Shown here piece after piece: positions 19,825 to 32,300 of a DNA stretch of 64,000 nucleotides. A model generated the notes under the pieces. The model searched no databases and had not been told where the DNA came from. It was given only the letters and a program-made list of their open reading frames with translations. Position numbers and translations under genes: made by a program. This stretch comes from Aquihabitans sp. G128. GTDB taxonomy: Bacteria; Actinomycetota; Acidimicrobiia; Acidimicrobiales; Iamiaceae. The stretch is taken from NCBI RefSeq assembly GCF_019048865.1, contig NZ_CP077604.1, forward strand, positions 310,001 through 374,000, in the 5' to 3' direction. Each line of letters starts with the position of its first letter. Positions within the stretch are counted from its first letter, which is position 1.

Positions 19825-20385
19825 TCAGCGAGAGGCGTCGAGGACCGGCGTGCCGCGGAACAGGATCCCCAGCTCGTCGAGGCGCTCGGTGGTGAGCTCG
19901 CTCGGGGTGTCCAGCACGCAGGCGATGGCCCGGAGGTCGTCGCGGCGGATGGTGAGCACCCGGCCGTTGAAGTCCTGGCGCTGCACCTGGATCATGGCCA
20001 GGTAGCGGCGCAGCATCTCGCCGGTGGGCCCGCTGATGTCCTCGACCCGGGCGAGGTCGATGACGATCTTGCGGGGGGCGGGGCTGGCGGGCTGGGTGAG
20101 GTCGAGGTAGGTCCCGTCGGCGCGGCCGTCGGCGGCGTCACGGGGCAGGAGCTGGTCGACCGGGACCTGGTACACCCGGGCGAGGCGGTGGAGGCGGGGG
20201 ACCGAGATGGCCCGCTCGCCCCGCTCGTAGGCGCCGAGCACGGAGGCCTTGAACTCCTGCTCGGAGAGCTCCTCGGCCTCTTGCAGCGAGAGGCGCTTCT
20301 GGCGCCGGATGGCCCGCAGGCGCTCGCCGACGAGGCGGGCGTAGCCGGCGGACTCCGGGTCGAGGTCGTTCTCAGCCGATGGCAT
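19825..20385 (-). CDS. bldD: BldD-like XRE-family regulator with c-di-GMP-binding signature
   Basis: The 186-aa protein has an N-terminal XRE helix-turn-helix (about 20-80: LRAIRRQKRLSLQEAEEL, GAYERGERAISVPRL, YQVPVDQLLP) and a C-terminal domain. The signature RxD-X8-RxxD is complete: R136-x-D138, eight residues, R147-xx-D150. In Streptomyces this motif binds tetrameric c-di-GMP, which dimerises BldD and represses development genes. The start is ATG 20385, with AGGAG about 9 nt upstream, chosen over longer open-frame starts without similarity. It is divergent from hemW. In a non-sporulating lineage its regulon may differ; identity as a BldD relative is well supported. Confidence 0.9.
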   Translation of the reverse strand: MPSAENDLDPESAGYARLVGERLRAIRRQKRLSLQEAEELSEQEFKASVLGAYERGERAISVPRLHRLARVYQVPVDQLLPRDAADGRADGTYLDLTQPASPAPRKIVIDLARVEDISGPTGEMLRRYLAMIQVQRQDFNGRVLTIRRDDLRAIACVLDTPSELTTERLDELGILFRGTPVLDASR

Positions 20386-20588
20386 GGCGGGGTGCTCCTG
20401 GGTGAACGGGGGCTGCGCACGCAGCGCGCTGGCTGTCCAGGTTACATCACGGAGCGCGGTAATGCCACGATGCGTGAACCCTCGACCGGGGCGCCGTCCC
20501 GCTCCGCGGTCGCCTTCGCCCGACCGGGTGACCAGCCGGGCGCGACCGCCCGGCGGGTGGCCCGGACCTGGTCGGTACGCTCCTCGCC
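20386..20588. promoter_or_regulatory. Divergent promoter region between bldD and hemW
   Basis: For hemW, TACGCT (20576-20581) ends 7 nt before the ATG. The bldD side carries an AGGAG ribosome-binding site just upstream of its ATG, so bldD has a leader. A TTAC...GTAA symmetry around 20442-20462 could be an autoregulatory site but is too loose to assign. Confidence 0.45.
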
Positions 20589-21647
20589 ATGGCGTTCGGG
20601 CTCTACCTCCACGTGCCCTTCTGCCGGCACCGGTGCGACTACTGCGCCTTCGCCACCTGGACCGATCGCCACCACCTGGCCGAGCAGTACCTGGCGGCCT
20701 GTCGGGCCCAGATCGTGGCCGCCGCACCGGACCTGCCTCCGGTGACCAGCGTGTTCGTGGGCGGCGGGACCCCGACCCTGGTCGATCCCCACGCCCTGGT
20801 CGACGTGCTGGCGGCCGTGCCTCTGGCGCCCGGTGCCGAGGTGTCCGTGGAGTGCAACCCCGACGACCTCACCGCCGACATGGCGGCCACCTACGCCGCA
20901 GGCGGGGTGAACCGGCTCTCCATCGGCGTGCAGTCGATGGTGCCCGAGGTGCTGGCCACGCTGGGCCGGGACCACGACCCCGCCAACGTCCGCCGCGCCG
21001 CCGAGGCCGCCCACGCCGCGGGCCTGGCCTTCAACCTCGACCTGGTCTACGGCGCCGCCGGCGAGACCCTGGCGCAGTGGCGGCGCTCGCTCGACGAGGT
21101 GGTGGCGCTCGACCCCACCCACGTCAGTGCGTACGCCCTGACCGTCGAGGCCGGCACGCCGCTGGCCGCCGATCCGGCCCGCCACCCCGACGACGACACC
21201 CAGGCCGACCAGTACCAGCTGGCCACCGACGTGCTCGGCGCCGCGGGCTACGAGTGGTACGAGATCTCCAACTGGGCCAAGCCGGGCCACGAGTGCCGCC
21301 ACAACCTCCTGTACTGGACCGAGGGCGAGTACCTGGCGGTCGGGTGCGCCGCGCACGGCCACCGCGACGGTCGGCGCTCCTGGAACTACCGCACCCCCGA
21401 GCGCTACGTGGCCGCCATCGAGTCGGGCCGGTCGCCGGAAGCCGGCGCCGAGGAGCTCGAGGCCGACGACCGGCGGCTCGAGGGGCTGCAGCTGGCCATC
21501 CGGACCCGGGACGGCATCGCCGCCGAGGAGGTGGCCGCCGAGGTCCTCGTCGAGCTGGAGGGCCTGGTCGTCCGGCGGGACGACCGCGTGGTGCTCACCC
21601 CGCACGGTCGCCTCCTGGCCAACGAGGTGGCCATCCGGCTCACCTGA
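20589..21647 (+). CDS. hemW: HemW-type radical SAM protein (heme chaperone, coproporphyrinogen oxidase-like)
   Basis: The 352-aa protein has the radical SAM 4Fe-4S motif CRHRCDYC (Cys12, Cys16, Cys19) near the N-terminus and the GGGTPTL motif that contacts SAM. The C-terminal HemN-like domain (WEISNWAKPGHECRHNLLYW) is intact. HemW homologues were long annotated as oxygen-independent coproporphyrinogen III oxidase but bind heme and act as heme chaperones. The CxxxCxxC spacing and short N-terminus fit HemW rather than HemN. TACGCT ends 7 nt before the ATG. Confidence 0.92.
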   Translation: MAFGLYLHVPFCRHRCDYCAFATWTDRHHLAEQYLAACRAQIVAAAPDLPPVTSVFVGGGTPTLVDPHALVDVLAAVPLAPGAEVSVECNPDDLTADMAATYAAGGVNRLSIGVQSMVPEVLATLGRDHDPANVRRAAEAAHAAGLAFNLDLVYGAAGETLAQWRRSLDEVVALDPTHVSAYALTVEAGTPLAADPARHPDDDTQADQYQLATDVLGAAGYEWYEISNWAKPGHECRHNLLYWTEGEYLAVGCAAHGHRDGRRSWNYRTPERYVAAIESGRSPEAGAEELEADDRRLEGLQLAIRTRDGIAAEEVAAEVLVELEGLVVRRDDRVVLTPHGRLLANEVAIRLT

Positions 21648-21668
21648 GGGGCCGGGTCGCCCGAGCGA

Positions 21669-22355
21669 TCAGGCCAGGAGCGGGAGCAGGTCCAGCAGGG
21701 TGGCGATGCGGTCGCAGTCGACGGCTTCGCGCACCCCGAGCGGGTCGACGAGGACCGGGTGGACGCCGGCGGCCCGGGCGCCGCGCACGTCGTACTGGTA
21801 GGCGTCGCCCACGTGGACGGCGCGATCGGCGGTGGCGCCGACGAGGTCGAGGGCCAGCTCGAAGATGGCGGGATCGGGCTTGGCCACGCCCACCGCGCCG
21901 GAGTCGACGATCGCGGCGACCTCGACGCCCGGGCCGGGGCCCACCTGGAGCAGGCCCGAGGCGGTGAGCAGGTCGGCCACGGTGCCGTCGGCGTTCGACA
22001 CCACCACGATGGGGATGCCGGTGGCCGCGAGGGCGGCGAGCGCCTCGGCGGCCCAGGGGAGCGGCTGGGTCCAGAGGCCGCTCTGCTCCCAGAGCCCTTC
22101 GAGCACCGCGGTGGCCGCGGCCTGGCGGTCTCCGACGAGGCCGAGGTGGGTGGCGTAGGCCTGGTGGTAGTCGCCGAACACCTCGGGCTCGGCCTCGGCC
22201 GCATCGATGGCGAGGACGCCTCGGTAGTGCGCCTCGAACAGCCGGTCGGGGTCGACGTCGAAGCCTGCGGCGGCGAACCGCTCGACGATGCGCTCGGGCT
22301 GCGGGCACACGAGCACCCCGCCGGCGTCGAGGAAGATGGCGTCGAACCGCGGCAC
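21669..22355 (-). CDS. HAD-superfamily hydrolase
   Basis: The 228-aa protein carries the HAD motifs: a DxD-like DAGGVL near residue 10 (the second Asp replaced by Gly), VVVSNADG for motif II, and KPDPAIFELAL followed by HVGDAYQYDV for motifs III and IV. The DAGG form of motif I occurs in HAD phosphatase-like subgroups and may reduce or change phosphatase activity. GTG 22355 was chosen because the Rossmann strand (RFDAIFLDAGG) starts immediately. A minus-strand TACGGT (22362-22367) ends 6 nt before it. Substrate unknown. Confidence 0.88.
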   Translation of the reverse strand: MPRFDAIFLDAGGVLVCPQPERIVERFAAAGFDVDPDRLFEAHYRGVLAIDAAEAEPEVFGDYHQAYATHLGLVGDRQAAATAVLEGLWEQSGLWTQPLPWAAEALAALAATGIPIVVVSNADGTVADLLTASGLLQVGPGPGVEVAAIVDSGAVGVAKPDPAIFELALDLVGATADRAVHVGDAYQYDVRGARAAGVHPVLVDPLGVREAVDCDRIATLLDLLPLLA

Positions 22356-22415
22356 GGGGCGACCGTACTGCGGCGCCCGCTGCTGCCGACCCCACGGGCG
22401 GGGTACGTTCCCGCG

Positions 22416-23024
22416 GTGACCGATGCCGCTGCCGTGACCGCTCCTGCCGGGTCGGAGGCACCGTCCCGGGCGGCGTGGGCGCTGGTTGCCGCACCCGTGG
22501 TGTTCGTGGGCGGGTGGGCGGTGATGGGCGCCACGTGGTCGACCTACTCGCCCCGCCGCCAGGCCATCAGCGACCTCGCCGCCGTCGACAGCCCCCGGCG
22601 CTGGCCGATGTTCGTGGTGTTCGTGGCCTACGGCGTGCTGATGGTGATCGGCTCCCAGGCCCTGCGCCGCTCGTCGGTCCGGCTGGCCTGGCCGGCGGCG
22701 GCCGTCAACGGCCTGGCGCTCATCGGCGTGGCCCTGTTCCCGATCCACCGGTCGACGTTCATCGACGACCGCCACGGGAACGCCGCCCTGATCGCCTACC
22801 TCAGCATCGCCGCCCTGCCCGTCCTGGCGGCTCGGGGCCTGACCCGCACCGGGCACGGGTGGGCGGCCATCGCCTCGATCGTGGCCGGGGTGGCGTCGAT
22901 CCTCTTCCTCGCCTCGGCCTACGGCAACGACTACGTGGGCGCCCTCCAGCGCACCGGCGCCGGGATCGGCGACATGTGGACCTTCGTCGCCGGCGTCGTG
23001 CTGCTCCGCCGCCGCTCAGCCTGA
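22416..23024 (+). CDS. DUF998-family membrane protein
   Basis: The 202-aa protein has about six hydrophobic segments and the DUF998 pattern: early SPRRQAISDLAA after helix 1, LFPIHRSTFIDDRHGNAALIAYL in the middle, and AYGNDYVGALQRTGAGIGD near the end. The role of DUF998 proteins is unknown. GTG 22416 has TACGTT (22404-22409) ending 6 nt upstream, consistent with a leaderless transcript. It is divergent from the HAD gene and overlaps the convergent globin gene by 9 nt. Confidence 0.85.
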   Translation: MTDAAAVTAPAGSEAPSRAAWALVAAPVVFVGGWAVMGATWSTYSPRRQAISDLAAVDSPRRWPMFVVFVAYGVLMVIGSQALRRSSVRLAWPAAAVNGLALIGVALFPIHRSTFIDDRHGNAALIAYLSIAALPVLAARGLTRTGHGWAAIASIVAGVASILFLASAYGNDYVGALQRTGAGIGDMWTFVAGVVLLRRRSA

Positions 23025-23441
23025 GGGCGCCCGGGCGGTCATCATCCGCTCGGCCACCAGGTCGTGGACCCCGGCCCAGGCTTCGAGCGCACCGCTCGGG
23101 TGGCCGCGGGCCAGCTCCGGGCCGCCGACCTCGCTGAGCGCGGCGAGCAGGGCGTCGCGGCTCGCTCGGTAGTGGGCGGCTCGCACCCCGTAGGCGGCGT
23201 GGCTGCCGCCCAGGTCGGCCGTGCGGTCGAGGAAGGTGCCGAAGTCGCCGAGCACCGAGACCAGGACCTCGAGCTCGGCGGTGAACTTGTCCTGCTGGTC
23301 GCCGAGGTCGTCCGGGAACAGCTCCCGCACCTCGGGGTGCAGCCGGAACAGGTGCCGGTAGAAGGCCTCGCCCAGCGCTGCAGCGCGCGGCGAGAGGTCG
23401 GCCCACGTGGCCCCCACCACCACGAGCTCCTCGGGGGTCAC
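23016..23441 (-). CDS. Single-domain bacterial globin
   Basis: The 141-aa protein has the classical globin helical pattern: SPRAAALGEAFYRHLFRLHPEVRELFP at the A-C helices and a C-terminal GVRAAHYRASRDALLAAL carrying the proximal His of the F helix. It has no reductase domain, so it is a single-domain globin of the flavohaemoglobin type rather than a truncated globin. Likely roles are nitric oxide detoxification or oxygen binding. GTG 23441 gives exactly one globin domain; an ATG at 23519 would add 26 unrelated residues. Confidence 0.85.
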   Translation of the reverse strand: MTPEELVVVGATWADLSPRAAALGEAFYRHLFRLHPEVRELFPDDLGDQQDKFTAELEVLVSVLGDFGTFLDRTADLGGSHAAYGVRAAHYRASRDALLAALSEVGGPELARGHPSGALEAWAGVHDLVAERMMTARAPSG

Positions 23442-23519
23442 GACGGCAGGCGATCGTTCGACGACATGCCCCCACCCAACACCAGACCACGGCCGACCAC
23501 ATGGGTAGCCCCTGCTCAT

Positions 23520-23819
23520 TCGCTGAACGAGCCGCGGTGAGCAGAGATCGGGTCAACCACCGTTCGAGTTCGGCGGACCGGCACCGAGGCGGTGGTTCGC
23601 ACCCAGCGAACGAGCAGGGACGGGCGGCGTTCGCCGAAGGCGACAGGGCCCGAGCGGCCCGGGACGACGCGAAGCGAGTCCCGAGAGCGGAAGGAAGAGC
23701 GAACGGCCGCCGTTCCCGAAGCGCGAGGAACGAGCCCCCAGGAGCGGCAACCGAGCGCCAGCGAGGTCCGCCGGAGGCCACCGACCCGCGAAGAGGTCGG
23801 CCCGTCTACGAGAGGCAGG
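23520..23819. other. Non-coding region, purine-skewed, between globin and ettA
   Basis: About 300 bp without a convincing gene. On the + strand it is rich in repeated GAACGA, GCGAACG, CGAAG and GAGCG words, unlike its neighbours. One small stem GAACGG-CCG-CCGTTC lies near 23695-23715. The open frames through it on both strands are low-complexity Arg/Glu/Pro-rich and look spurious. It contains no tRNA that I can fold. Confidence 0.5.
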
Positions 23820-25496
<1,677 letters not shown>

Positions 25497-25579
25497 GAGA
25501 GCGGTACCTCCGAGGTCGCGATGGTGCGCCGGGCTGCCGGCGCGAGGTGACCAACCTAGTGGGGGTGGCGGCGGCGCCC

Positions 25580-26047
25580 TCAGTGCATCCCGACGTGCGT
25601 GGGGTCGGGGAGGTCGAGCTTGGCCAGCGCCTTGGCCAGGTGGCGCAGGTCCGAGACCGGGAGGTCGGCGAGCTGGGTGGGGGGGCGGGAGAAGCCGTCC
25701 ATGCCCGCGGTGCGGGTCTTCTCGCCGGCGGGGGTGAGCCAGACCTCCTTCACCCGCCGGTCGGCGGCCGAGAGCCGGCGCTCCACGAGGCCGAGCTGCT
25801 CGAGGCGGTCGATCCGGTTGGTCACCCAGGACGGGTCGCAGGCCCAGTGCTCGGCCAGAGCCCGCTGGGTCACGCCGGCGTCGGGCTGCATGTGGAACAG
25901 CGAGATCATGTCGCTGATGTGCAGGCCCAGCTCCTGGGCCACCTCTTCCCGCCGCGCCTGCTGCGACAGGAACAGGCGGGCGATCTGGCCCCAGGCGTCG
26001 TGGGCCAGGACCGTGCGCTCGTCGGCGCCCGCGGCGGCGCTCGGCAT
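25580..26047 (-). CDS. MarR-family transcriptional regulator
   Basis: The 155-aa regulator has a winged helix with [33 protein letters not shown] and a wing with [14 protein letters not shown], typical of MarR. It is divergent from a DrrA/DrrB-like exporter with paired inverted repeats in the 131-bp gap, so it very probably represses that exporter and itself and is released by the exporter's substrate or another ligand. The start is ATG 26047; a longer open frame to 26149 would run through the operator. Confidence 0.9.
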   Translation of the reverse strand: MPSAAAGADERTVLAHDAWGQIARLFLSQQARREEVAQELGLHISDMISLFHMQPDAGVTQRALAEHWACDPSWVTNRIDRLEQLGLVERRLSAADRRVKEVWLTPAGEKTRTAGMDGFSRPPTQLADLPVSDLRHLAKALAKLDLPDPTHVGMH

Positions 26048-26091
26048 CGAGAAGTCCGGGGGGGAGGCCCATGCCCCGACGATAGCGACCG

Positions 26092-26162
26092 TTGTCAAGG
26101 CCCAACCATTGGGAGGTCCAAACCTTTGATGCAGATCAATCCTTGACAATGCTCAAAGGTTT
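26092..26162. promoter_or_regulatory. Divergent operator/promoter region with two interleaved inverted repeats
   Basis: Arms TTGTCAAGG (26092-26100) and CCTTGACAA (26141-26149) are inverted repeats, as are AAACCTTTGA (26120-26129) and TCAAAGGTTT (26153-26162). Between them lie shorter palindromes CCCAA-CCA-TTGGG (26101-26113) and TTGAT-GCAG-ATCAA (26126-26139). Each outer arm carries a TTGACA -35 element, one per strand. With a 17-nt spacer the plus-strand -10 would be GACGGT (26166-26171), placing the start site at the exporter ATG (26179). The layout fits MarR repression of both directions. Confidence 0.8.
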
Positions 26163-26178
26163 CGCGACGGTGGTCGAC

Positions 26179-27221
<1,043 letters not shown>

Positions 27222-27225
<4 letters not shown>

Positions 27226-28089
27226 CCACGATCGACACGACGGCCACCACCCCCTCGCCGGCCGCAGCGGCCGAGCTGCCCGCCGGCTCCACGCTGGGCT
27301 GGGCGGTCCGCGACACGCTGGCGCTCGCCAAGCGGAACCTCCTCCACTACACCCGGGTGCCGCAGCTGCTGGTGTTCACCTTCATCCAGCCGATCATGTT
27401 CGTGCTGCTGTTCCGCTACGTGTTCGGCGGGACCATCCGCATCCCGAACGTGCGCTACGTCGACTACCTGATCCCCGGCATCTTCGGCCAGATCGTCGTG
27501 TTCGGGGCCACCTCGACCGCCATCGGCCTGGCCGAGGACATGGGCAGCGGCATCATCGAGCGGTTCCGCTCGCTGCCCATGGTGCGCATGTCGGTGCTGG
27601 CCGGGCGCACGGGCGCCGACCTGCTGCGCAACGCCGGCGTGGTCGTCGTCATGCTCCTCGTGGGCATGGCCGTGGGGTTCCGGCCCCACGGCGTGGGCGG
27701 CGTGGTGGCGGCCTCGCTGCTGGTGCTGGCGTTCGCCTTCGCCCTGTCGTGGATCATGGCGCTCGTCGGGCTCAAGGTCGCCAACGCCGAGGCGGCTCAG
27801 GCCGTGGCGTTCCCGCTCCTGTTCCCGCTCACGTTCGCCTCGGCGGCCTTCGTCCCGGTGAACTCCATGCCCGGTTGGCTCCAGGTCTTCGCCGCCCACC
27901 AGCCGGTCACGGTGGTGGTCAGCGCCGCCCGGGGCCTCATGCTCGGTCCGGACGCCTCGGCCGACCTCCAGCGCTTCGGGGTGTTCAACACCTCCACCGG
28001 GGGGCTACGTCCTGCAGAGCATCGCCTGGATCGTCGGGATCCTGGTGGTGTTCGTGCCCCTCGCCGTCCGCCAGTTCAACAAGAGCTAG
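27222..28089 (+). CDS. DrrB-like ABC exporter permease, frameshift near the 3' end
   Basis: The protein is an ABC-2 type permease with about six membrane segments (LVFTFIQPIMFVLLFRYVF, IFGQIVVFGATSTAIG, and later segments). The frame is intact to NTSTGG, then breaks at the G6 run 27999-28004. Reading one G fewer gives YVLQSIAWIVGILVVF and a normal ending FNKS, stop at 28087-28089 and 288 aa. Without correction the last transmembrane helix is lost. Start ATG 27222 overlaps the ATPase stop by 4 nt. It ends overlapping the convergent membrane-protein gene by 4 nt. Confidence 0.87.
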
Positions 28090-29288
28090 CCGGCGAGGAG
28101 GCGCAGCGACACCACGGCGTTGGCGCCCAGGAACAGGACGGCGCCCGCGCCGCACGCCCGTCGCACCGTCGGCGAGAGGCGGGCTGCGTCGACCTGGGAG
28201 GCAGCGGCGGCGAGCACCACCACCAGCGGGACGATGGCCACCAGCCAGTACCGGGCGAGGATGTGGTAGCCGATCGAGAACCGCCAGGCCGCGAGGATGG
28301 CGATCGAGGCCAGCGCGTAGTGGACGGCGAGGAGCCGCCCCTCGTCTCGCTGGGTCCGGATCGTGCGGGCCACCGCGGCCTTGCCGCCCCGACTGGTCCG
28401 CACGACCCACCACCCCGCGGCCGCCACGATGAGCAGGCCCACCGCGGCCAGCGCCGCACGGACCAGGCCGTCGACCTTGGCCAGGACGATCTGGTTGTTC
28501 TCGCTGTAGGGGAGCCCCCCGCCGAAGACCGAGCCCAGGGCACCCAGCGAGTGGAAGACGTCTCCCGGGGCGAAGGACCGGTCGGCGATCGGGGCGACGT
28601 CGGCGCCGTGGAGGCCCCGGTACCGCAGGTACCAGAGGCCGACCGGCAGGACCGTGCTGCCCACCAGGGCCAGGGCGGCGATCGTCGCTCGCGCCGGGCG
28701 CCGCTGGTGCAGGACGCGGAGGGCCAAGGCCACCACGAGCGCCACGCCGATGTAGCGGAAGGCCACGGTGGCCACGCAGCACGCCCAGGTGGCGGCGGCG
28801 TTGGCCACCGTGGGCTTCCGGGCCCAGCGCTCCCCGGCGACGATGGCCAGCAGCGCCGCGGCGAGGAAGGGCCCCTCCGAGAGCACCGACCCGAACAGGA
28901 GGGTGAACGTGCCGCCACCGGCCAGCCACAGGACCACCACCCAGGCCACCGGCCCGGTCCGGCCGCCCGCCGAGCGGTAGAGCGCGAAGCCGGCCACCAC
29001 GGTGGTGGCCCACGCCAGGCCGTTCACCACGAGGGCGGCGCTCGTGGTCGACACCCCGGTGACGGCCACCGCGGCGATGGCGAGCGCCGTCCCCGGCGGG
29101 AAGTGGGTGGCGTCCTCGTGGTCGGGATCGCGGAAGCCGCGCCCGTCGCGGAGGTCGTCGGCCACGTCGAGGTAGCTCTTGGAGTCCCGTCCGACGTCGA
29201 TCCCGACGCGAGCGGTGAGCCCCAGGGCCACCCCCACCACCAGCAAGCCGGCCACCACCGGAAGCAGCAGCCGTCGATCGTTCGCCAT
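28086..29288 (-). CDS. Polytopic membrane protein, probable lipid-linked-sugar glycosyltransferase
   Basis: The 400-aa protein has about ten transmembrane helices. The first periplasmic loop has DSKSYLDVADDLRDGRGF, an acidic pattern after helix 1 seen in GT-C/GT39-type mannosyltransferases, and HFPPGTALAIA follows. The later loop YSENNQIVLAKVDGL and the last helices fit the same class. Such enzymes transfer sugars from polyprenyl phosphates outside the membrane. Family is inferred from topology and loop acidic residues, not from a named motif, so confidence in function is moderate. Confidence 0.65.
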   Translation of the reverse strand: MANDRRLLLPVVAGLLVVGVALGLTARVGIDVGRDSKSYLDVADDLRDGRGFRDPDHEDATHFPPGTALAIAAVAVTGVSTTSAALVVNGLAWATTVVAGFALYRSAGGRTGPVAWVVVLWLAGGGTFTLLFGSVLSEGPFLAAALLAIVAGERWARKPTVANAAATWACCVATVAFRYIGVALVVALALRVLHQRRPARATIAALALVGSTVLPVGLWYLRYRGLHGADVAPIADRSFAPGDVFHSLGALGSVFGGGLPYSENNQIVLAKVDGLVRAALAAVGLLIVAAAGWWVVRTSRGGKAAVARTIRTQRDEGRLLAVHYALASIAILAAWRFSIGYHILARYWLVAIVPLVVVLAAAASQVDAARLSPTVRRACGAGAVLFLGANAVVSLRLLAG

Positions 29289-29395
29289 GTCGCCCCCCTC
29301 TGCCCCGGAGGGGCCGGCCGAGGTTAGCGAAGCCGTGCTCGGTGGACGGCCAGCAGCACTCGGAGCACCGGGGCCGGTCGGTAGGCTCGACGCCG

Positions 29396-32300
29396 ATGGC
29401 CGAAAACCCCAGCCCCACCGACGCCCTCGGACCCAACGCGTGGCTCGTCGACGAGATGTACGAGCAGTTCCTCGAGGACCCGAAGTCCGTCAGCGACAGC
29501 TGGCAGGACTTCTTCGCCGACTACCAGCGCGACAGCGACGTCACCGCCACGGTCACCGACAAGGCGCTGCCCGCCACGGGTCGCACGGGTGACACCGCCC
29601 AGGTCGCCGCCGTGAAGGCGGGGTCGCCGCCGCCCGCCGTCGCTCCGGCCCCGGCTGCCAAGCCGGCCGCGCCCAAGGGCACGGGCATCTCCGCCGACGG
29701 CACCGCCGAAGTGCCCGGCGAGGTCCTCCGCGGGGCTTCGGCCGCCATCGTCCGCAACATGACCGCCAGCCTCGAGGTGCCCACGGCCACCTCGTTCCGC
29801 GAGGTGCCGGCCAAGCTGCTCGAGGTCAACCGCCGCATCATCAACGGCTACCTGACCCGGACCCGCGGCGGGAAGATCAGCTTCACCCACCTCATCGGGT
29901 ACGCCATCGTCCGCGCCGTCGCCGACAACGTCCCCAACATGAACAACTCCTTCCTGGAGGGGCCCGACGGCAAGCCGCGCGTGGTGCGCCACGACACCGT
30001 GGGCCTGGGCCTGGCGGTCGACGTCGAGAAGAAGGACGGCAGCCGCACGCTGTTCGTGCCGGTCATCAAGGACGCCGACACCCTCGACTTCCGCGGCTTC
30101 TGGGGGGCCTACGAGGACCTCATCCGCAAGGTGCGCTCCAACAAGCTCACGCCCGACGACTTCGCCGGCGCCAGCATCACCCTCACCAACCCCGGCACCA
30201 TCGGCACCGTGCAGTCGGTGCCGCGGCTGATGCCCGGCCAGGGCGTCATCGTGGGCGTCGGCCGCCTCGACTACCCGGCGGCCTTCGGCGGCTCCGACCC
30301 GCAGGCGCTCGCCGAGATGGGCCTCTCGAAGGTCATGACGGTCACCTCGACCTACGACCACCGCATCATCCAGGGCGCCGAGTCGGGCCTGTTCCTGAAG
30401 CGCATCCAAGAGCTGCTGATGGGCGAGGACGACTTCTACGGCAAGGTCTTCCGCTCGCTGGGCGTCCCCTACACCGCGGTCAAGTGGCTGTCGGACGACA
30501 ACCCGAACGACAAGGAGCAGGCCCGCCTCGAGAAGCAGATGCACGTGCAGACGCTGATCAACCAGCACCGCGTGCGGGGCCACTTCATCGCCGACCTGGA
30601 CCCCCTGGCGTGGAAGGAGCCGCACATGCACAGCGAGCTCGACCCCGCCACCTACGGCCTCACCATCTGGGACCTCGAAGCGCGAGTTCCTCACCACCGG
30701 CGTCGGCGGCCAGAAGCGCATGAAGCTGGGCGACATCCTCCACGTGCTGCGCAACGCCTACTGCCGCACCATCGGCATCGAGTACATGCACATCTCGGAC
30801 CCGGTGCAGAAGCGCTGGATCCAGCGCCACGTCGAGAACGTCGACGACAAGCTCACCCCGGAGGAGCAGCGCCACGTCCTCGGCCGGCTCAACGCCGCCG
30901 AGGCGTTCGAGAAGTTCCTGGCCACCAAGTACGTGGGGCAGAAGCGCTTCGGCATCGAGGGCGCCGAGTCGGCGATCCCGATCATCGACGCCGTCCTTGA
31001 GGCCGCCGCCGCCGAGGGCCTCGACAGCGCCGTGCTCGGCATGTCCCACCGAGGCCGGTTGAACGTGCTCACCAACATCGTGGGCAAGAGCTACGACCAG
31101 CTGTTCAAGGAGTTCGAGGGCTTCATCGACCCCGACTCCACCCAGGGCTCGGGCGACGTGAAGTACCACCTGGGCCAGACCGGCACCTTCACCAGCCGCC
31201 TCGGCGACACCCTGCCGATCGAGCTGGCCGCCAACCCCAGCCACCTCGAGACCGTCGACCCCGTCGTCGAGGGCATGGTGCGGGCCAAGCAGGACCTCAT
31301 CAACGACCCCGAGGCGTTCTCGGTGCTGCCGATCCTGCTGCACGGCGACGCCGCCTTCGCCGGCCAGGGCGTGGTGGCCGAGACGCTCAACTGCTCCACC
31401 ATCAAGGGCTACCGGGTGGGCGGCACCATCCACCTGATCATCAACAACCAGCTGGGCTTCACCACCTCGCCGGAGTCGGCCCGCTCCTCGGAGTACTGCA
31501 CCGACGTCGCCAAGATGATCGAGGCACCGATCTTCCACGTGAACGGCGACGACCCCGAGGCCTGCGTCCGGGTGGCTCGCCTGGCCTACGCGTTCCGCCA
31601 GGAGTTCCACAAGGACGTCGTCATCGACATGGTCTGCTACCGGCGCCACGGCCACAACGAGGGTGACGACCCGAGCTACACCCAGCCGCTCATGTACAAG
31701 CGCATCGACGCCCGCCGGTCGGTCCGCAAGCTCTTCACCGAGTCGCTCGTGAAGCGGGGCGACATCTCCATGGAGGAGGCCGAGCAGGCCCTCGACGACT
31801 TCAGCGCCCGGCTGGGCACCGCCCTCACCGAGACCCGCGACGCCAAGCCGGCCGACGAGGTCATCGCCCTGCCGGTGCCGCCGGCGGTGGGCGTGCTGCC
31901 CCACGTCGAGACCGGGGTGGCCAAGGCCGTGCTGGACAAGATCTACGCCACGATGTCCTCGGTCCCCGAGGGCTTCGAGATCCACCCCAAGCTGGCCAAG
32001 CAGTTCGAGACCCGCACCAAGATGGTCACCGAGGGCCAGGTCGACTGGGCCACCGCCGAGGCCATGGCCTTCGGCTCGCTGCTGCTGGAGGGGACCGACA
32101 TCCGCTTCGCCGGCCAGGACTCCCGGCGCGGCACCTTCTCCCAGCGCCACTCGGTCCTGTCGGACTACGGCACGGGCGCCGAGTACGCCCCGCTGGCCAA
32201 CCTCGACGCCGAGCAGGGCAAGTTCTGGATCTACGACTCGCTGCTCAGCGAGTACGCCGCCATGGGCTTCGAGTACGGCTACTCCGTCGTGCACAAGGAC

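Noticed and set aside
20442..20462. BldD autoregulatory box in the bldD-hemW gap
   Set aside because: The TTAC...GTAA symmetry does not match the spacing of the known BldD box, so it is mentioned only as a loose symmetry.
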